Shown: positions 46,795-60,479 of the stretch, piece after piece
Layout: the number at the start of each line of letters is the position of its first letter
How positions within the stretch are numbered: the first letter of the stretch is position 1
Assembly (NCBI GenBank): GCA_038373885.1
Contig: JAWZYV010019991.1
Coordinates: 186,001 to 250,000, forward strand
DNA: 64,000 nucleotides
Source of the DNA: Cheiracanthium punctorium
Lineage: Eukaryota; Arthropoda; Arachnida; Araneae; Cheiracanthiidae
Reading direction: 5' to 3'
Notes under the pieces: generated by a model
Told to the model about the DNA's origin: nothing
Databases searched by the model: none
What the model saw: the letters and a program-made list of their open reading frames with translations, nothing else
Made by a program: the position numbers and the translations under genes

Positions 46795-47015
46795 CCTACC
46801 ATGGCCGACTGGATAAGATACTCAACATGGCAGATGCTGAAATGTGATGGTCCCAGGTTCGGGCCTATCGCGGTTGTCGATCTAACAGTCTGGAGTTTTG
46901 GGCGGTTTACTCCAGATGTAACGTTAGAACTCTTTAAAAAGTCCTCCGTCTAATGCAATCCCTCCTAGGGAGATGCTCCCCTTGTAGGTTTGCAATAACA
47001 CACACACAAATAAAC
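46795..47015 (+). repeat. tRNA-derived SINE, family A, with simple-repeat tail
   Basis: Starts TACCATGGCCGACTGGATAA and has CAGGTTCGGGCC in the box-B position (46854-46865). The body (GTCTGGAGTTTTGGGCGGTT) ends in an ACACACACACAAATAAACAA-type tail at about 46998-47020. The head-to-tail layout agrees with the plus-strand copy at 37.57 kb. Confidence 0.82.
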
Positions 47016-48295
47016 AAACAAACGAAAGTAAATATCAAGAAACAAAATTAAAATCTCAACGATAAATTAATATCTTAACATACAAAAGTAGAACATTCAA
47101 ATTTTCGAGCCCCGATTATAAATATGGGCCTCAAATTCAACGTAACCTTACGAAACATAAAAGAGTACAAATTCGACAGCAAATAATTCAGTTTTAACGC
47201 AGAAAAATTATTTTTGCTCGATAAAAAGTTTGTTTAAAGATTCGTTTATTTCATTCAACACATTTTCAAGCCAAAAAAGAAATCATCAAAAACATCAAGC
47301 CATCAAAAAGTGCTTCAGAAAAATAAGCTGATTTTCTCACGAAACCGAGCTAATCATACCATACGTTGCTTAGTGATCAAATTTCTCTGAACACCGAAAG
47401 AATTTCAATTACTCTTGCTTCGTTTTCGATAATGTTTCCTATTTATCAAGTTTTATTCTTTCGTTGCAAGCAATTTGTACATTTGGATTTTTATTCCTGA
47501 TTTTAAAGGCCTTGCAGATTACTGCTAAATTTAGTTAAACTTTGGCAAATTAAATTATAGATAACTTTATAAATGATGATTTAATTTAAAGTTAACTGCT
47601 TGAAACATAAATTGTTGCTCACTTATTGGAATTCATACGATTTAAACAAGGTTTTAACTTATAAGGTAGAGTGGATTCACAGAGGAGCATAGTAACAGAG
47701 TTATAAATTACAATTTTAAAAAGCATTGTGTCAATAATTTTAATTTAAAGACTTAATATATTTTAGCTAGAAATTGTAGTATTTTCCAAAGACTATGCAT
47801 GCATATCAACCAAGGAGATTTCAGAAACATAATTGCCTTTTCATCGTGTAGCTTTTCATCTAACTTTACTTTGATTTTTAAGAAAAGCTTTGAATCTGAA
47901 AAACTACTTCAATACAAACTCAAACATTTGATTTCTTAGAGCTGTAATGAAACCGGCTTCGATTCAAAGACTTCCAAAATAGTAATAACTCTTTAATATC
48001 TTTATTTAGAAATGAGTTATTCCAGAATACAGAATATATTACAGAAATAGTTTAATATAAAATTCTGAATTCTCTAAATTACGTTCGATGGTTTTAAGCT
48101 TGTTCAAGGGTTTAAGAAATCTTAAACCAAGTACTTTTATCAACTGCATTAATTAAAATTGGCATTTAACTAAAGTGTAATATTATGAAATAAAAGATAT
48201 CTTTAGAGCCCGCTAATCAAGAGTCACTTTTAAGCCTGACTTTGTATTACATGCAGTAATGAACTGCCACACAAATTCTTACTACTCAGATCAAA
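47016..48295. other. AT-rich DNA, no gene seen
   Basis: No supported gene or element up to the mariner's target site. Confidence 0.5.
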
Positions 48296-49552
48296 TATTA
48301 GGTTGTAACCAAATTTTCCCGACACTTCAAATGTCGTCTGCACGAACAGTTCGAGTTGGCGTGTTTACTCACGCCTCCCGAAACAATTTTGGGCATTTGA
48401 AAGAAAAATACTTTTTAGAACACTGTATTGCAAAATCTGTAAAAAAATATTGTTATCGTTAAATACAATGTGTTTAAAATGGAGTTATCACGCTATCAGA
48501 TTAGATCCATCATTTACTTTCTGTTGCCACCGAATTATGTGTACAGCTTTAGGTACTGCTGTTTTATCATATGACGCTGTGAAGGTTTGATAACGAAAAT
48601 TCAAAAACAAATACTTTGGCATTCAAGAAACCAAGCGTTCTGGAGGGGGGGGGGGCTTGATGGGACCCGTCTGCGAGAACTTGTGGAAGAAGATCAGTGT
48701 TCAACCACTCGAGAGTTGGCTAATGTGTTAGACGTTAGTGCCATGCCCATTAATATTGTTTTGCACCGTATAAAGTTGATGAATAAGTTCAATTGCTGGG
48801 TGCCGCTCGAGCTGACTCAAGCATATAGGGACAGACGTGTTCAGGCCTGCACTAATCTTCTCGAGTATCAACGCAATGACAACATTCTGGATCGGTTCGT
48901 CACGTATGATGAAAAGTGGATTTACTTCAACAATACAAGACAAAAAGAGGGTTGGTCCGATCCCGGTGAGACCGTCGGTAGCGAACCAAAGCGAAATTTG
49001 ACTGACCAAAAAGATAAGGTTTTGTATCTGGTGGGATTGCCGTGGCATTATCCACAATGAATATCTGGAAAAGGTAAAACTATCTACAGTATGGTGGCAG
49101 CGAGATGCTAGTCCGTGTTGATGCTGCTGTCAAGGCAAAATGTGGAACTGAGTTCCGGCGCAAGAAGGTACTGTTCCATCAAGATAATGCAAGACCGCAT
49201 GGTCTGCATTCACCGGCTGAACTCTGTACGGACTCGAATGGGATCTTTAGCCGCATCCACCTTATAGCCCTGACAGAGCTCCTTCGGACTTCTACCTGTT
49301 TTCGCACATTCAGCCACATCTTTCTGGTGCTATCTTCGATTCAGCACAGGACCTCCGAAATGAGGTTGATATGTTTTTGGTGTCGCGCCCCCATGTTAGG
49401 GCCGAATTCTTCGGAAAACTACCTAAACACTGGCAGAAAATCATAGATTTGGGTGGTGATTACTACCGCACTAAAGGTACTGCTTTCAGAATCTTTCTAA
49501 CGTTAAGAATTTTTTTTTTTTTTTGTCGGAAAACTTTCGTTACAACCTGATA
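48296..49552 (+). mobile_element. Nearly complete mariner transposon, 1,253 bp
   Basis: The element is 48298-49550, flanked by the TA target duplication (48296-48297, 49551-49552). The inverted terminal repeats, TTAGGTTGTAACCAAATTTT and, reversed, TCAGGTTGTAACGAAAGTTT, agree at 23 of the first 27 positions (ending CCGACA). Length, ends and target are typical of mariner. The transposase inside reads plus-strand but is frameshifted. The two ends are intact enough that it could in principle be moved by a related transposase. Confidence 0.95.
48479..49490 (+). pseudogene. Mariner transposase, frameshifted
   Basis: The start ATG at 48479 gives MELSRYQIRSIIYF, the usual mariner N-terminus. After a frame change the second HTH reads TRLRELVEEDQCSTTRELAN. 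The first catalytic block is VTYDEKWIYFNN (usual TGDEKW, first Asp kept). Another frameshift falls near 49035, where the intended GIIHNEYLEK is out of frame. The second Asp lies in VLFHQDNARPH (about 49165-49197) and the third in PPYSPDRAPSDFYLF (about 49257-49305). The distance between those two Asp codons is 89 nt instead of the 105 expected for a D34D enzyme, so about 16 nt are deleted. C-terminal blocks DLRNEVDMFLVSRPHV and LPKHWQKIIDLGGDYY follow. A DDE/D transposase that would cut and paste DNA at TA; this copy is non-functional. Confidence 0.92.
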
Positions 49553-50960
49553 AATAAAACAAACTTAACTGCAATTAAACAATTTTCCATCGAAAGTAAT
49601 ACTTTCATAATTTTACAAACCCTATTTTATAACACGCTTGTAATAATCTTTGGCAGAATAAAAGTAGTATAAAAGGAAATAAAATAAAACTAACCTTCGG
49701 AAAAAGGCTAAATTTTGTTTAGACTATTACCCGCGAGTTTATTATTGAGGACAAAAGTTTAAAAGCTATAATATTTATAAAAAAACTGATTTTAAGAAGC
49801 ACTTGTTTTCTACAAGTATTATTTGTACCAAACACAATGTGTTTATTGGGCAATAAAACTCTAGCAAGATTATATCTGTTTCTTAATATACAAAAGTGCA
49901 GATAGAGAGAAAATATTTATGTTGAATAAATTTTATCATTGCATAAATTTCGAAAATCTGGCTGTATCCCCGTAAAAGTTCTAAATTAAAAATACTTTCG
50001 TTTTAAATATACAAGCTGTTAAAACACATACATAAAATTCTTATCTATTAATATTTTATCTTGTTGTCATATGAAAATGCAGTTTCGCAGTGGCATGTTA
50101 TTCAAATGAAGTAAAATATAGCTTTTTATTCCTACCTAAAATTACATATTTATATCTTGCAAATAATATTTTAACTTTCACATAATATTTTTCCCTGGGT
50201 AAAAATACCGCGAAATGCTTATAAGGGAATTATATACAAATAAGATTTAGCAATGCACTAAATATTTACAAGGTAACTAAATATTTCTGATACATTTTGC
50301 GTTCAACAAATAAGGAAAGAAGCAAGCCAAGAAAACGTCTTGAATATTTTTCGTTGTCATTATTATCACATCATGAAGATTGACGAGTGAACTGAAGTAC
50401 AAGAAATTGAGATTTATTTCATCTAAGAATGCATTAAGTGTCTTTCTTGCACTTTAATATTTGATCTATGGCTCTATCGCATTTCTTAGCCAAAAACTGT
50501 GCGCTTATTTTAGCGAAATAATCAGTTATGTTTATCTCACAACATTTTAAAATTTAATTTCGATTGTTATAACATTTTTTTACAACCCTGAAAGCAGAAC
50601 GGAGTCCAGATTCTGAAATTTAGAAAACTGTCTGATCGATATTAATTTATTTTGAGGAAAAATCAATAAAAATTCATCAACGAACACTTCAAAGTTTTGT
50701 GATTCTATTTTTAAGTTGAAACTTGCTTTATATCACTGGCATAAGAAATTTCATATTAGCGTTTGGACTTGCATAACGGTCTTGCACAATGTGCTGTAAA
50801 ATAAAAGATTTTTAGCAACCTTTGATAGTTTTCAGTGTTTTTAACAACGCAGAATTATCCGTCTTCTGATCAGTTTATAAAACGACTTCTAGACTGGCTA
50901 GATTATTTCAAAGAGTGTTGTGGGCAAGTTGCAACAAAAACCTAGTCTATGTATGATTTA
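49553..50960. other. AT-rich DNA, no gene seen
   Basis: No supported gene or element. Confidence 0.5.
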
Positions 50961-51176
50961 TTAACTGTTTCCGTCCCAGTGGTGCCAATTGGAGTCATAA
51001 CATTCAGATGTGCTTCCTAGTTTTCATTTACATTTGAAATGTATTTGTAATTGTATTTTCCTTGTATAATGCAATACACTATGGTAAGCAAGAAAAATAA
51101 AGCGACAAATACATTTCAAGTACAATAGAAACACTTGTTAATATTACGATTCCGATTGGCAGACGTAAAGGGCTAA
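50961..51176. mobile_element. 208-bp TTAA MITE
   Basis: The element is 50965-51172. The left end is TTAA|CTGTTTCCGTCCCAG and then GCCAATTGGAGTC. The right end in reverse is TTAG|CCCTTTACGTCT and then GCCAATCGGAATC. The inner part is a second inverted repeat, CATTTGAAATGTATTTGT (51029-51046) against ACAAATACATTTCAAGT. TTAA-like flanks and a CCCTTT-type end suggest a piggyBac-type MITE, distinct from those at 30-33 kb. Confidence 0.68.
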
Positions 51177-52173
51177 GCTAAAAATACGAGCCGTTCCTTT
51201 AAGCTTTCAAAGCACAGGCTTGCCAAAACAATCTTGTTTATCAAAAATATCCTAGTAATTCTCAAATCATCGCTTGCGAAAAATACAATACAGATTAGAA
51301 TGCACAGGTGATCATTAAAACTTAACACGGATCATCCATTCTGAGTTAAGACTTGTTTGCTGGAATCGCCCTCGTAATTGAAACAACCGAAAAAAAAATG
51401 TTGAAATAATAAGAGCGTAGGAAGATCAAATTCTGTGAAAGGATAGACATGATAATCTGCAGAAGGAATCATTTCTACACCTGAATCGAAAACGGCCAAT
51501 AAGATAAATAGCGGTGCTATTTCCAACACCTGTGAAATGAAAGGCCATTTCATAATACGAAGCAAAAATAATGAGAAATTGCATAGTACTTTTTTTGTGC
51601 GGATTTCAGCAGAAGGCGGCTCTGTACGTGAGATGACATATAGATAACTGAAGAATATGACAGTTTATGCTATCTGTATAAATATGTGTTGCCGAAGGAA
51701 ATAAGTAGGTGTAAATAACGGAGATACCGAGTACAGAGTATAAAATATAAGATGTTTCTGACGTGCTTTGAATTGCTATTGCTGACTTTGAGTTGTTTTG
51801 AATGGATGAGTTCCTATTTGAAACTTACAAAATGGTTTAAAAAATAAAGATCAGGCTGATCTGACAGGTGGGAGGATTTCCGAATGTCTTCCGTTTATTT
51901 ATAGACAGATAGATATTTTCAACCGGCTACAAAAATATGAAAAAAGTTTTAAACTTTTCATTTCGCTTAATTCCACGATACGCATTATAAATCTATACTC
52001 TCTAGCATGAATTATGAATTAAATAACTTTTATGAATTAAAACATCTTTTGGGATATGTCTGACATTGAAAACCGAGAACTTTATTACTTAATTTAGTGC
52101 TTTGCAGTCTGGTATTTGTTGAAATATTATTGTACGGTGCTTCGAATTAATATCTTTTTTTCCCAAAAAGTAT
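51177..52173. other. AT-rich DNA, no gene seen
   Basis: No supported gene. The open minus-strand frame at 51332-51565 has a splice-acceptor-like TTTCATTTCACAG near its start but resembles no family. Confidence 0.45.
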
Positions 52174-52296
52174 ACATTTTATGACAATAACATTTGATAA
52201 ATGTTTATAACAATATTAACATTTTATATATATGTACATTTTATGCATGTGCATTTTTAGTTAACATTTTATAACAATAACATTTGATAACTGTTT
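52174..52296. repeat. 33-bp direct repeat pair, 90 bp apart
   Basis: ACATTTTATGACAATAACAT and onward at 52174-52206 is repeated almost exactly at 52264-52296 (ACATTTTATAACAATAACAT), differing at two positions. Cause unknown; local duplication is the simplest reading. Confidence 0.7.
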
Positions 52297-52353
52297 TAAG
52301 TAATCCATACTATATCCTATATCCTTTCCTGTCCACCGCGTCATTTTATACGC

Positions 52354-52493
52354 CAGACTTACCAACTGCTCCGCAATATAATTAACCACTTTTTTTAAAC
52401 AGTAATTTCTTTTAAATTGTTTGCGATTATTTAAGCCAAAATTACTGTTTAAAAAAAGTGGTTAATTATATTCCGGAGCAGATGGCAACTCTG
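52354..52493. mobile_element. 140-bp fold-back MITE with near-perfect arms
   Basis: Two arms, 52366-52408 and 52439-52481, are reverse complements at 42 of 43 positions (CTGCTCCGNAATATAATTAA and so on). The similarity continues outwards less perfectly to CAGACTTACCA on the left and CAGAGTTGCCA on the right. The CAGNNTTNCCA end is hAT-like. The flanking 6-mers atacgc and atactc agree at 5 of 6, a weak duplication. Only about 30 bp separate the arms. CAGAGTTGCCAT also occurs at about 16379. Confidence 0.8.
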
Positions 52494-52501
52494 ATACTCA
52501 C

Positions 52502-55500
52502 TCGTTTGTGCTTTCAGTTATATAAAGTACTTCGAGTTAATTCTTTGGTATTTTCTCCACGAGTTATCGGTAGTTTGAATGAGTGAGCAATTAAATAAGA
52601 TCAAAAGTAAACATTTTACAACTAGACCTAAACTAGTAAAAATCTAATTAATCCCCCTTTGCTATAAAATGCGATCTTGCTAAAGCTTTGTATTTCCCCA
52701 AAGCTTCCTTAGTTGAGTGTGTTGGAATTCATTCTGATATTGACAGTATTATATGACAACACATAAGCCCGAAGATTTAACACTGTAGATATAGTATATA
52801 CTAGAGAACAAGATTAAAGTTACTTTCCTAAAATTATATGGTAATCCATACGATGTGCTTAGGAAATGATCAGTAGGACTTTGAAAATGATTGCATGCAA
52901 ATGTTTGCACCGAACTGGATTATGTAATCTCGTTTGTTAAACATTATCAATAAATTACCGCATTATTATACGATTATGGATCAATTTACTAAGTTAGTAT
53001 CTTAATCACGACGGCACGACTCATCCGAATTATGAATCTAATTACGTCTCTAGCTTGAGGGAACATTTTGCGTTAGTCACAGCACGCTAGCGTATACATC
53101 CTATCCGATTGATACATAACGCGAACAAGATGTGTGCACACGAAAAAGTTCTGGTTTTCAATCGCTATTTTCGTTTGTTTTCTTGTACCTTAAAAAGAAT
53201 TATGCAAAGCAGCTTTACGGAGTTTCCGTTCGCTGTCATTATTGATTACTTGTGAACTATAAACTACACCTTAGACCGGGTTATTACGTGAATGGCCGCG
53301 GCACGTGACCTCCATTTTTTTCATTCAGCAGACGTTCGAACATCTTAGGACAGTTAATTTTTTTCCTCCATAATAAATTGATTTACTTGTTTTAATAACT
53401 GTAAAGCTTAAAAAAAATGTTTAAAACTTACATATTTTGTTATTAACTATATTGAGGATTAATTTCCTATAAAGTTTATGAATATTGGGCATACCGTAGC
53501 TATATTTGCTTCACTTTACCTAATACAATAGTCCAAAACATTCAATGACATTTGTTATAATATAAATTTGATGCGAATTTCATCTTGAAAGTTAAAGAAT
53601 CAAGGCCATAATACTAATATTTTCAAGTATCAAAATAATGTTAAGTGCTATTATTAAAAACGTAAAACCTAAATCTCATTCAAAAAATGCATAGCATTTT
53701 AACCTGTTAAAGATATGTTGAATTATAACCTACATTTCAAGCTGAAATTTTTAACGCTGTTGAAATTTGAAAAGATTGAAGCCATTAACAATGTTATTTT
53801 ATCATATTAAGTAAATTTAATTTAATAGTGCCGTCATTGTTACATTAAACGGCTACGTTACTGAATGCACGTATTCACTTGATGGTTCATTTTAAAAGAA
53901 ATGTTACGCTGTTTTCATACTGAAAATCTCTGATGAAACGCTTGTTTTATATTTGAACAATTTTTACTGTTAAAATAATTTATTTTAAAAAGCATTGTTT
54001 GAGCTCTTATTACGCAATACTTTTAGAAAAGATATTAAAGATAAAAGTGAATAAATTCTGAAAATGTTTTAGCTCTCAATCGTAAAGAACGGAAAAAAAA
54101 TTAAGAATCCAACATATCATTAAATATTTTTTCTCATCGATTCATCAAAAGCTTCATAATGCTGATAAAAATACTAGATATAATTTCCAGATAGTTATCA
54201 CTTGTTTTCTAATTTAATCGATAATTTACACATAAACATCACAGACAGTAGTGAATTGTCATGAATAATAGGCAGATATGCGACTATAAGTATGTTTATA
54301 TACATTCTTTAAGACTTACATCAAAACAGATTTCATAAAGTTTAACAACTCTTAAAATGACATTTTTAAAAGAGTTGAGCTGTGTCTATGCTTTAATAAT
54401 TTTTTCTTTCTCTTAATCTAGAGGCCACTTGTGAGTACAGCAATATCTCTTAATATTCTGTCCAACTCCGTTACTATCACATTTTTTTTCAGCAGTTCCT
54501 GCCTTTATAAAATCAGTTGGTTAAAAGAGAAATGCATGTATGTCACAGCTGGCCTACCAAATGACATACTTGGTCTTAATGAAAACGATTTTTTTCTGAA
54601 AAATAGATTTAAATATCAACTGAAGATTTTTTTTACGATTACATAAATTGTTTACGTGAAATGCTCTCTTTTCGCAGCTATAAAGGGTATTACAACAGTC
54701 TAGAAATTACTATGTTTATATGGCGAAGCGAAATAAAAATCAGTTAAATTTAAATCGATTTTACTTTTAGAAAGTTAACAGTTTAATTAAAAAACATACG
54801 CTTAACGGTAAATTTAATTTTGAAGAACTGAGTAAAGGTTTTCTTGAATATTTTGTGATATCATTGACTTCTGAAAAAATTAAGAGTACTGTAGTAATAA
54901 CAAAAATTGTGAAAGGACAAGTTAGTTGCTCATTGAAAGTCAATGTTTCATTAAAATTTTCAATTCATTATAGTACTTCTTTCACAATAATTAGTCGAGC
55001 TTGTCTTTCCAAAAGTACACAGAAAGTTAGTCACTCACATTCAGGATAACTCATATCTATTTATCTAGCTTCATCAAATTAAAATTAATCGAATTTTCAA
55101 TTCTAATATTCAACTGTTTTAATATGTTGTTTTATTTTTAGAAATTTCACATGTAATTTATATAACTTCAGTTCAGAAAAGGTTAGTAAAATTACGAACT
55201 TAATCAAATTGAGCTAGCCATTACATTTCAAGGCTTTCGAAATGGAAAAGAATTTTGAAATGCGTCGCTTATTTTAACTGCAGTAGTTCTTGTTGGTTTG
55301 TTAAATCAAAGATGCTTAAAACGACGAAAATAGTTATTTGTTCAGAAAATAAAATTAAATCACAAAAAAATATCTAGAAATGCGTTTTATAAAAACCAAT
55401 TACCTACATCCGCATAAATATTTCTACTAGCGCATTATTATCTTCCTATTTCATTTCTGTTAAAAGGCCAAAAGCTCTAAATGCATAATCTAATTTTTTC

Positions 55501-58500
55501 CAAGCAAACATTCAAAGCTTTTCTTATCAAAATAATTTATCTGCAAAACAAGCTCTTAAATTCAATTGCTTTCCGAAATAAAAACAGCATTTCAAAAGCC
55601 ACTTTACTTTAAAAAAGTTTTGACAAAAGTTTTCGTTTCCTTAAACGCTGTCTTACGAATATTTAATCATATTTCTGGAAGGGAATACACTTTTCTTTTC
55701 GTATAAAAACGTTCATTATCTCCATTTCCTTCTTATTTGAAGATTTTTTCTCACGAGAACCAATTGTACATTCGAAAATAAAACCACAACAATATATGTA
55801 ATTACTGTTTTCTTCGCTCGGCGTTTCTAGAAAATGTGCGATATCCTACTAATCCAAGTGCAGCCTAAAATGGAAATAATGAAGGTGTAGCCTCTCTACA
55901 TATCACGTCCGGAGTAAATCGCATCTTCTTCCTTTCTTACTTTCAAGACCGTCTTTTCTTCGAATTTCTTTGAGAAATGAGAGCATGATTATTACGGATC
56001 TCTTATCCTAATAACATTTCTTTGAGCAGCTTGTAAAGCAGAATATCTCCTATGCAATTAGTTTGCATGACTAAATAAAAGCCGGAACACACGTTTTTTA
56101 TGCATTTTAATGACTGCCAACAAGATCTTACGTTTTCAACTGCTGTAGTACTATTGTGGAAAATAAACAACGAATTTTCGTAGACTAAAATTCCGATATT
56201 GTGAGCTTTGTGCAACGCAAGGCGATAACTATCTACAGACGAGCAAGATTCTTAAAAACGCAAGTCTACAGCTACACAAAACCCGATACTTTTCTCGATA
56301 TATTCGGATATAGTTTTTAGCTTTGTGGATGGGTATCGGGCATTTTTTAAGCATTCATTAAGTTATATCACGCAGTATTCAGCAACTGTGTTTTTCAGCG
56401 TAGTTTTTAGCTATCTAATTAATCTTTGTATTTAACTTTAAAAATGTTCAGAACTAGTTTGTTGGTGGATGTGTTTAAATACTTTAATATCGTCAAGATA
56501 ATTCGGACATGCGTTGATGTTACAGCAACACTTGGAACATTTATACTACAACTAAGTTAACAGAAGAAATCATGTTTAGTAGTATTTGCCAAAAATAAAT
56601 AAATAAATAAATTTTAAAGAAATTTACAGAATCAATCGAAATTGTCTCACGTTGAATTTTTTAAATAATTTATTAGAAATTTTTAGTAAAGCCCGAATTT
56701 AATAAATTTATTTTGTTAGTAGTCTTGCATTTTACTTTGATTCTTCACATTTTGTTTTTATGAAGCTAAATTCAAATGAAGGAATTTTGTCTTAACGAAA
56801 TGTACATCCTCTTCCCTTCTTAATTTTATAACAATTTCATTTGATGTAAATAAATTACATAATTAATTAGTATGATTTTGGTAATAAAATTACATTAAGG
56901 TGATTATTGGAAGCGCAAAATTACTTCACTTCTACTTCATTTGCAAAGTTTTCTGTCGCATTAACTATATTGTACGTACGGTATCGGTGAATATCAAAAT
57001 AGTTACACGATTTTAATTATAATCGTAATTGTGTAACTGTCACAATTGTTGTATTATATAATTATAAAACTGAAATCAATTCGCAAGATGCTGGAGTTTT
57101 CTTGTCATGAACAATTTACTTTCAAGGAGTACGAAAATGTCACATATAAATTCAGGAAAATGAACTATAAAGAAAAGCGAGTAAAATGACAATGGTTGTT
57201 TAAAGTTTAATGTCTGAAGGTCCAGGTTTGCACATGAATGAAATATTAATCTAGAATTTAATTTATCATTAAAATTTAATTCATAAAAATGGTTCCAATG
57301 ATTTTTTAATTTAATCTTTAACACGTTACACACTCTTTCAAAAAGAATCATTTATATTAATAGAATTTTTTTATAAGTGAATCTTTTTTCTAACCAATGA
57401 AATCGCTAAGAAAATATTCATTGCATAAATGTGTAGTATAAAATAGCACCATAAAATAATGCTTATTGCTAATAAGTACCATTTTATGTGTGTTATTAAT
57501 TTATTATGTGGGTTAATACATAACGTTTAACTTTACATTCTAACGTCAGTTTGTTGAGTATTCTTATTACGTTAGTATGCTGTTCCAAATCTAATATTTT
57601 ATGTATACATATTTTGATACTCGTTTTAAATTCAAAATGCTATTTTAATAGTCTCTGAAACTAATATTTTTCTTACTACGGTTAAAATTTTATACATTTC
57701 TGTGTTCCATAAAATCATATTTAATCGGATAATTTATTATAAACGAACTTATAATTTTAAATTTTTTGTAGAATTTAACTTTTAGATGCTTCCAAAGGGT
57801 TTCCATGCACTGGGGCAGGCACATACCTTAAAAAGCTAAAAAATAATAATCATAGCACATATAAAGAAATAAAATAACAATAAATATACAGTAAGAAAAC
57901 GAGGATTTTTTTTTGTATACTTAAGTTAAATCTTCTAAAGCTTTTAAAATATTAGACCAGCAAAGTAAAAACTTGCTGATACGAAATTCTAAGCGAAATA
58001 GAATTTAATCGTACTCTCATGTCCACGTAAGTAATAATTAAATCATACACATTTTGGCATGAGTTGTGGAAGTAGTTCATATTAAAAGTATTTTATGACA
58101 AACATGTTTAAGTTAATAAGGGTCTGATTACGTATATACAAGTTCTTTTCTAAAATATTTCTGTTACTTTTTATTTGTTTCAAAGTTGTAACTTCTAACT
58201 TTTTTTCTAATTTGGCTTTTAAAATATAATAAATACGGAAAACTGTTTATGAAATCGGAAGTTTTATCAAATTAAAATTAAGGGGATCATTATTCAAATC
58301 ACAAAAAAAAACCCAGCTAAAATGTTTAAAATATCAAATTGCACAGTTTAAGTGGTATATCTACGCTCTGCAAAGATGAGACACTGGAAAAGACCTCGTG
58401 TTAGAGTGGAGCCATCTCGTTTCGTTTATAATTTAACTACAATAAGCGTGAGAACTGGCAACTCTTGGAAGCAGCTTTTAGTTAATCGCTGTGCACGCGT

Positions 58501-60479
58501 TCTACTAAATGGGGTGAAGGTCTGAAGGTCTAGGGAAGTACTTAAAGCAGCACCTCCACCAAGAACTATACATATAATTGATATTCATATGGGAAAATGC
58601 GAAATGAAGATGTTACAAAGGAAGGAACACTTATGCATAATCTCCAGAAGAGTAAGATGCGCACTTGGAGATTTCAAGTTCAAGCAAGGGCATACTTTAA
58701 ACGTGAACTTGCATTGTCTAATGGTAGCATTATTTGAGAAATGCTGGAGATAAGATGCTTTATTTGTACTTGCTTTTTTAGCGAAAAATAAAAATCACGC
58801 CTAAAACAATACTCTCACAACTCAAAAAGTCATAAAATTGGGCTAAGATTACAAGGGCTCGACATGGGCATTGAATATTATAGTTAAGTGACAATAAGAC
58901 CTAACTAATATCAAATCTTCGCGCCATAAAAGCTTATAGCTAGCTACCTTGCAATTCAAAATACTGTAAATAAAAATGAGTTCTTTTTTTCTCTCGCTCT
59001 TTTGTATCGCCTGAAAATTAGTAAATTTTGAGTTGTGACAGCAGTGTGCAAAGCGTCCTTTCACACGTTACTAAATAATAAAATTTGAAAGAAATTCATA
59101 CAGACTTCAAAATATTCTAAAAAGTGATGAACAGCTCAAAAGCATTCAGTTATGGTAAACTTTATTGTTGTATATAACAGCATTTTATTTTCTGTACAGC
59201 TACTTTTACTAAATTAAAAATAATTGAATCAATACATGTAAAATGAATATCAGCGCAGTAATTTCTATTTAATCATTTTTTTTTTCGTATTATTTTAGAT
59301 AAGAGTGTTTGAAATCAACATGAAATTCGTGCGAAATAGCTTTTCTGCTTAAGATTAGATAATATTACTGTTAATTGACTGCCTTGGAATATGCAAGAAT
59401 ACATTCAGAGTGCTTAATAAGTAAAGTTTCTTTTTTCAAATTTCGTTTTATTTAAAAAGCATGAAAGTATATATTAGTGCAAGAAAAACATGTAATAAAA
59501 TTCTCATGAACGAGAGTTTTATTTAATAATTTAATTATATATAAATCTACTTTTTAAAAATCTACTTTTTCGAATCGCGATTCCACAAATTATATTTACA
59601 ATTTATTATTTTAATTTTTTTCTTAATTTAAGCATGTGTTTAAGAATAATGTATTTACATTTTAAAAAATTCAATAATTTAATGCTACTCTAATTAGAAT
59701 TTTCGGAAAAAAAAAAGCTTTTATTTGTTGCTGATTGCTGTACACTTCTCAGAAATCAATATGCGATTATAACGTTACCTCTACCAAAGATTATCATACT
59801 GAATTTTAAAAATACCCAGAGCTGAATATTAGTTACATTTTGAAAACAAAACCCTTTTCGCTAGGTAATGCTTTTTGCTTGCGCATTTGTGTTCTTTGTT
59901 ATTATTAGTCATTCATAAATTATTTGGCATTATCTAGCTACACTCTTCCATGCAAAGCAGTTGAGCGAAGGAATACTACAACATGTTCAAATCGACCCTT
60001 CTAAGTTACACCATAAAAAACTAGATTACGTTTTTACTTTTTGTGAAGAACAGGAGAACTTTAATAATATTGTAATACAATGGCACAGGTCCTTGTTTGA
60101 AACTAATTATGCTTCTAATGTGCTTTATACTTCTTTAATAGGTAGAATAACACCGTTCAATCTCTTTAAGGTTGTTCCTTTAAAATATATCATGCATGTT
60201 ATGAGTACATTAACTCTACTCATAAGTTGCACTCTGCACATTTGCAAACAGTAAATCTATGAGTTATCAAATAATTATTTTAAAAGCATTTTTCTAAGCG
60301 CGTCATGCTTTGAAAAATTTGAAAATAAACTTATGGGTGTAGGATTCTTTCTTAATCTTACACACATGAATTTTATTCTTCATATTTGCTCATAATATGT
60401 TAGAATACATAATACTGCTTGTGAAGTAAAATTGCCAATTATTATTGCGTGAATAGCTTTGTTTTAAAACTATTCAAGA
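52502..60479. other. Long AT-rich stretch, almost nothing recognisable
   Basis: No supported gene, RNA or element with readable ends over about 8 kb. Small items only: an E-box-like CACGTG near 53303-53308 in a GC-richer patch (53270-53345); a hairpin AGTTACAC...GTGTAACT at 57001-57038; CCCGATAC and GTATCGGG about 45 bp apart near 56283-56341; and a patch at 58370-58560 of more balanced composition with no coding signature. Confidence 0.5.

Noticed and set aside
48728..49057. 109-codon minus-strand frame
   Set aside because: Antisense shadow of the mariner transposase.
51332..51565. 77-codon minus-strand frame with an acceptor-like start
   Set aside because: Residues match no family and composition is like the surrounding non-coding DNA.
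59961..60254. 97-codon plus-strand frame
   Set aside because: Begins at TTG rather than ATG, has no recognisable domain and no splice context.
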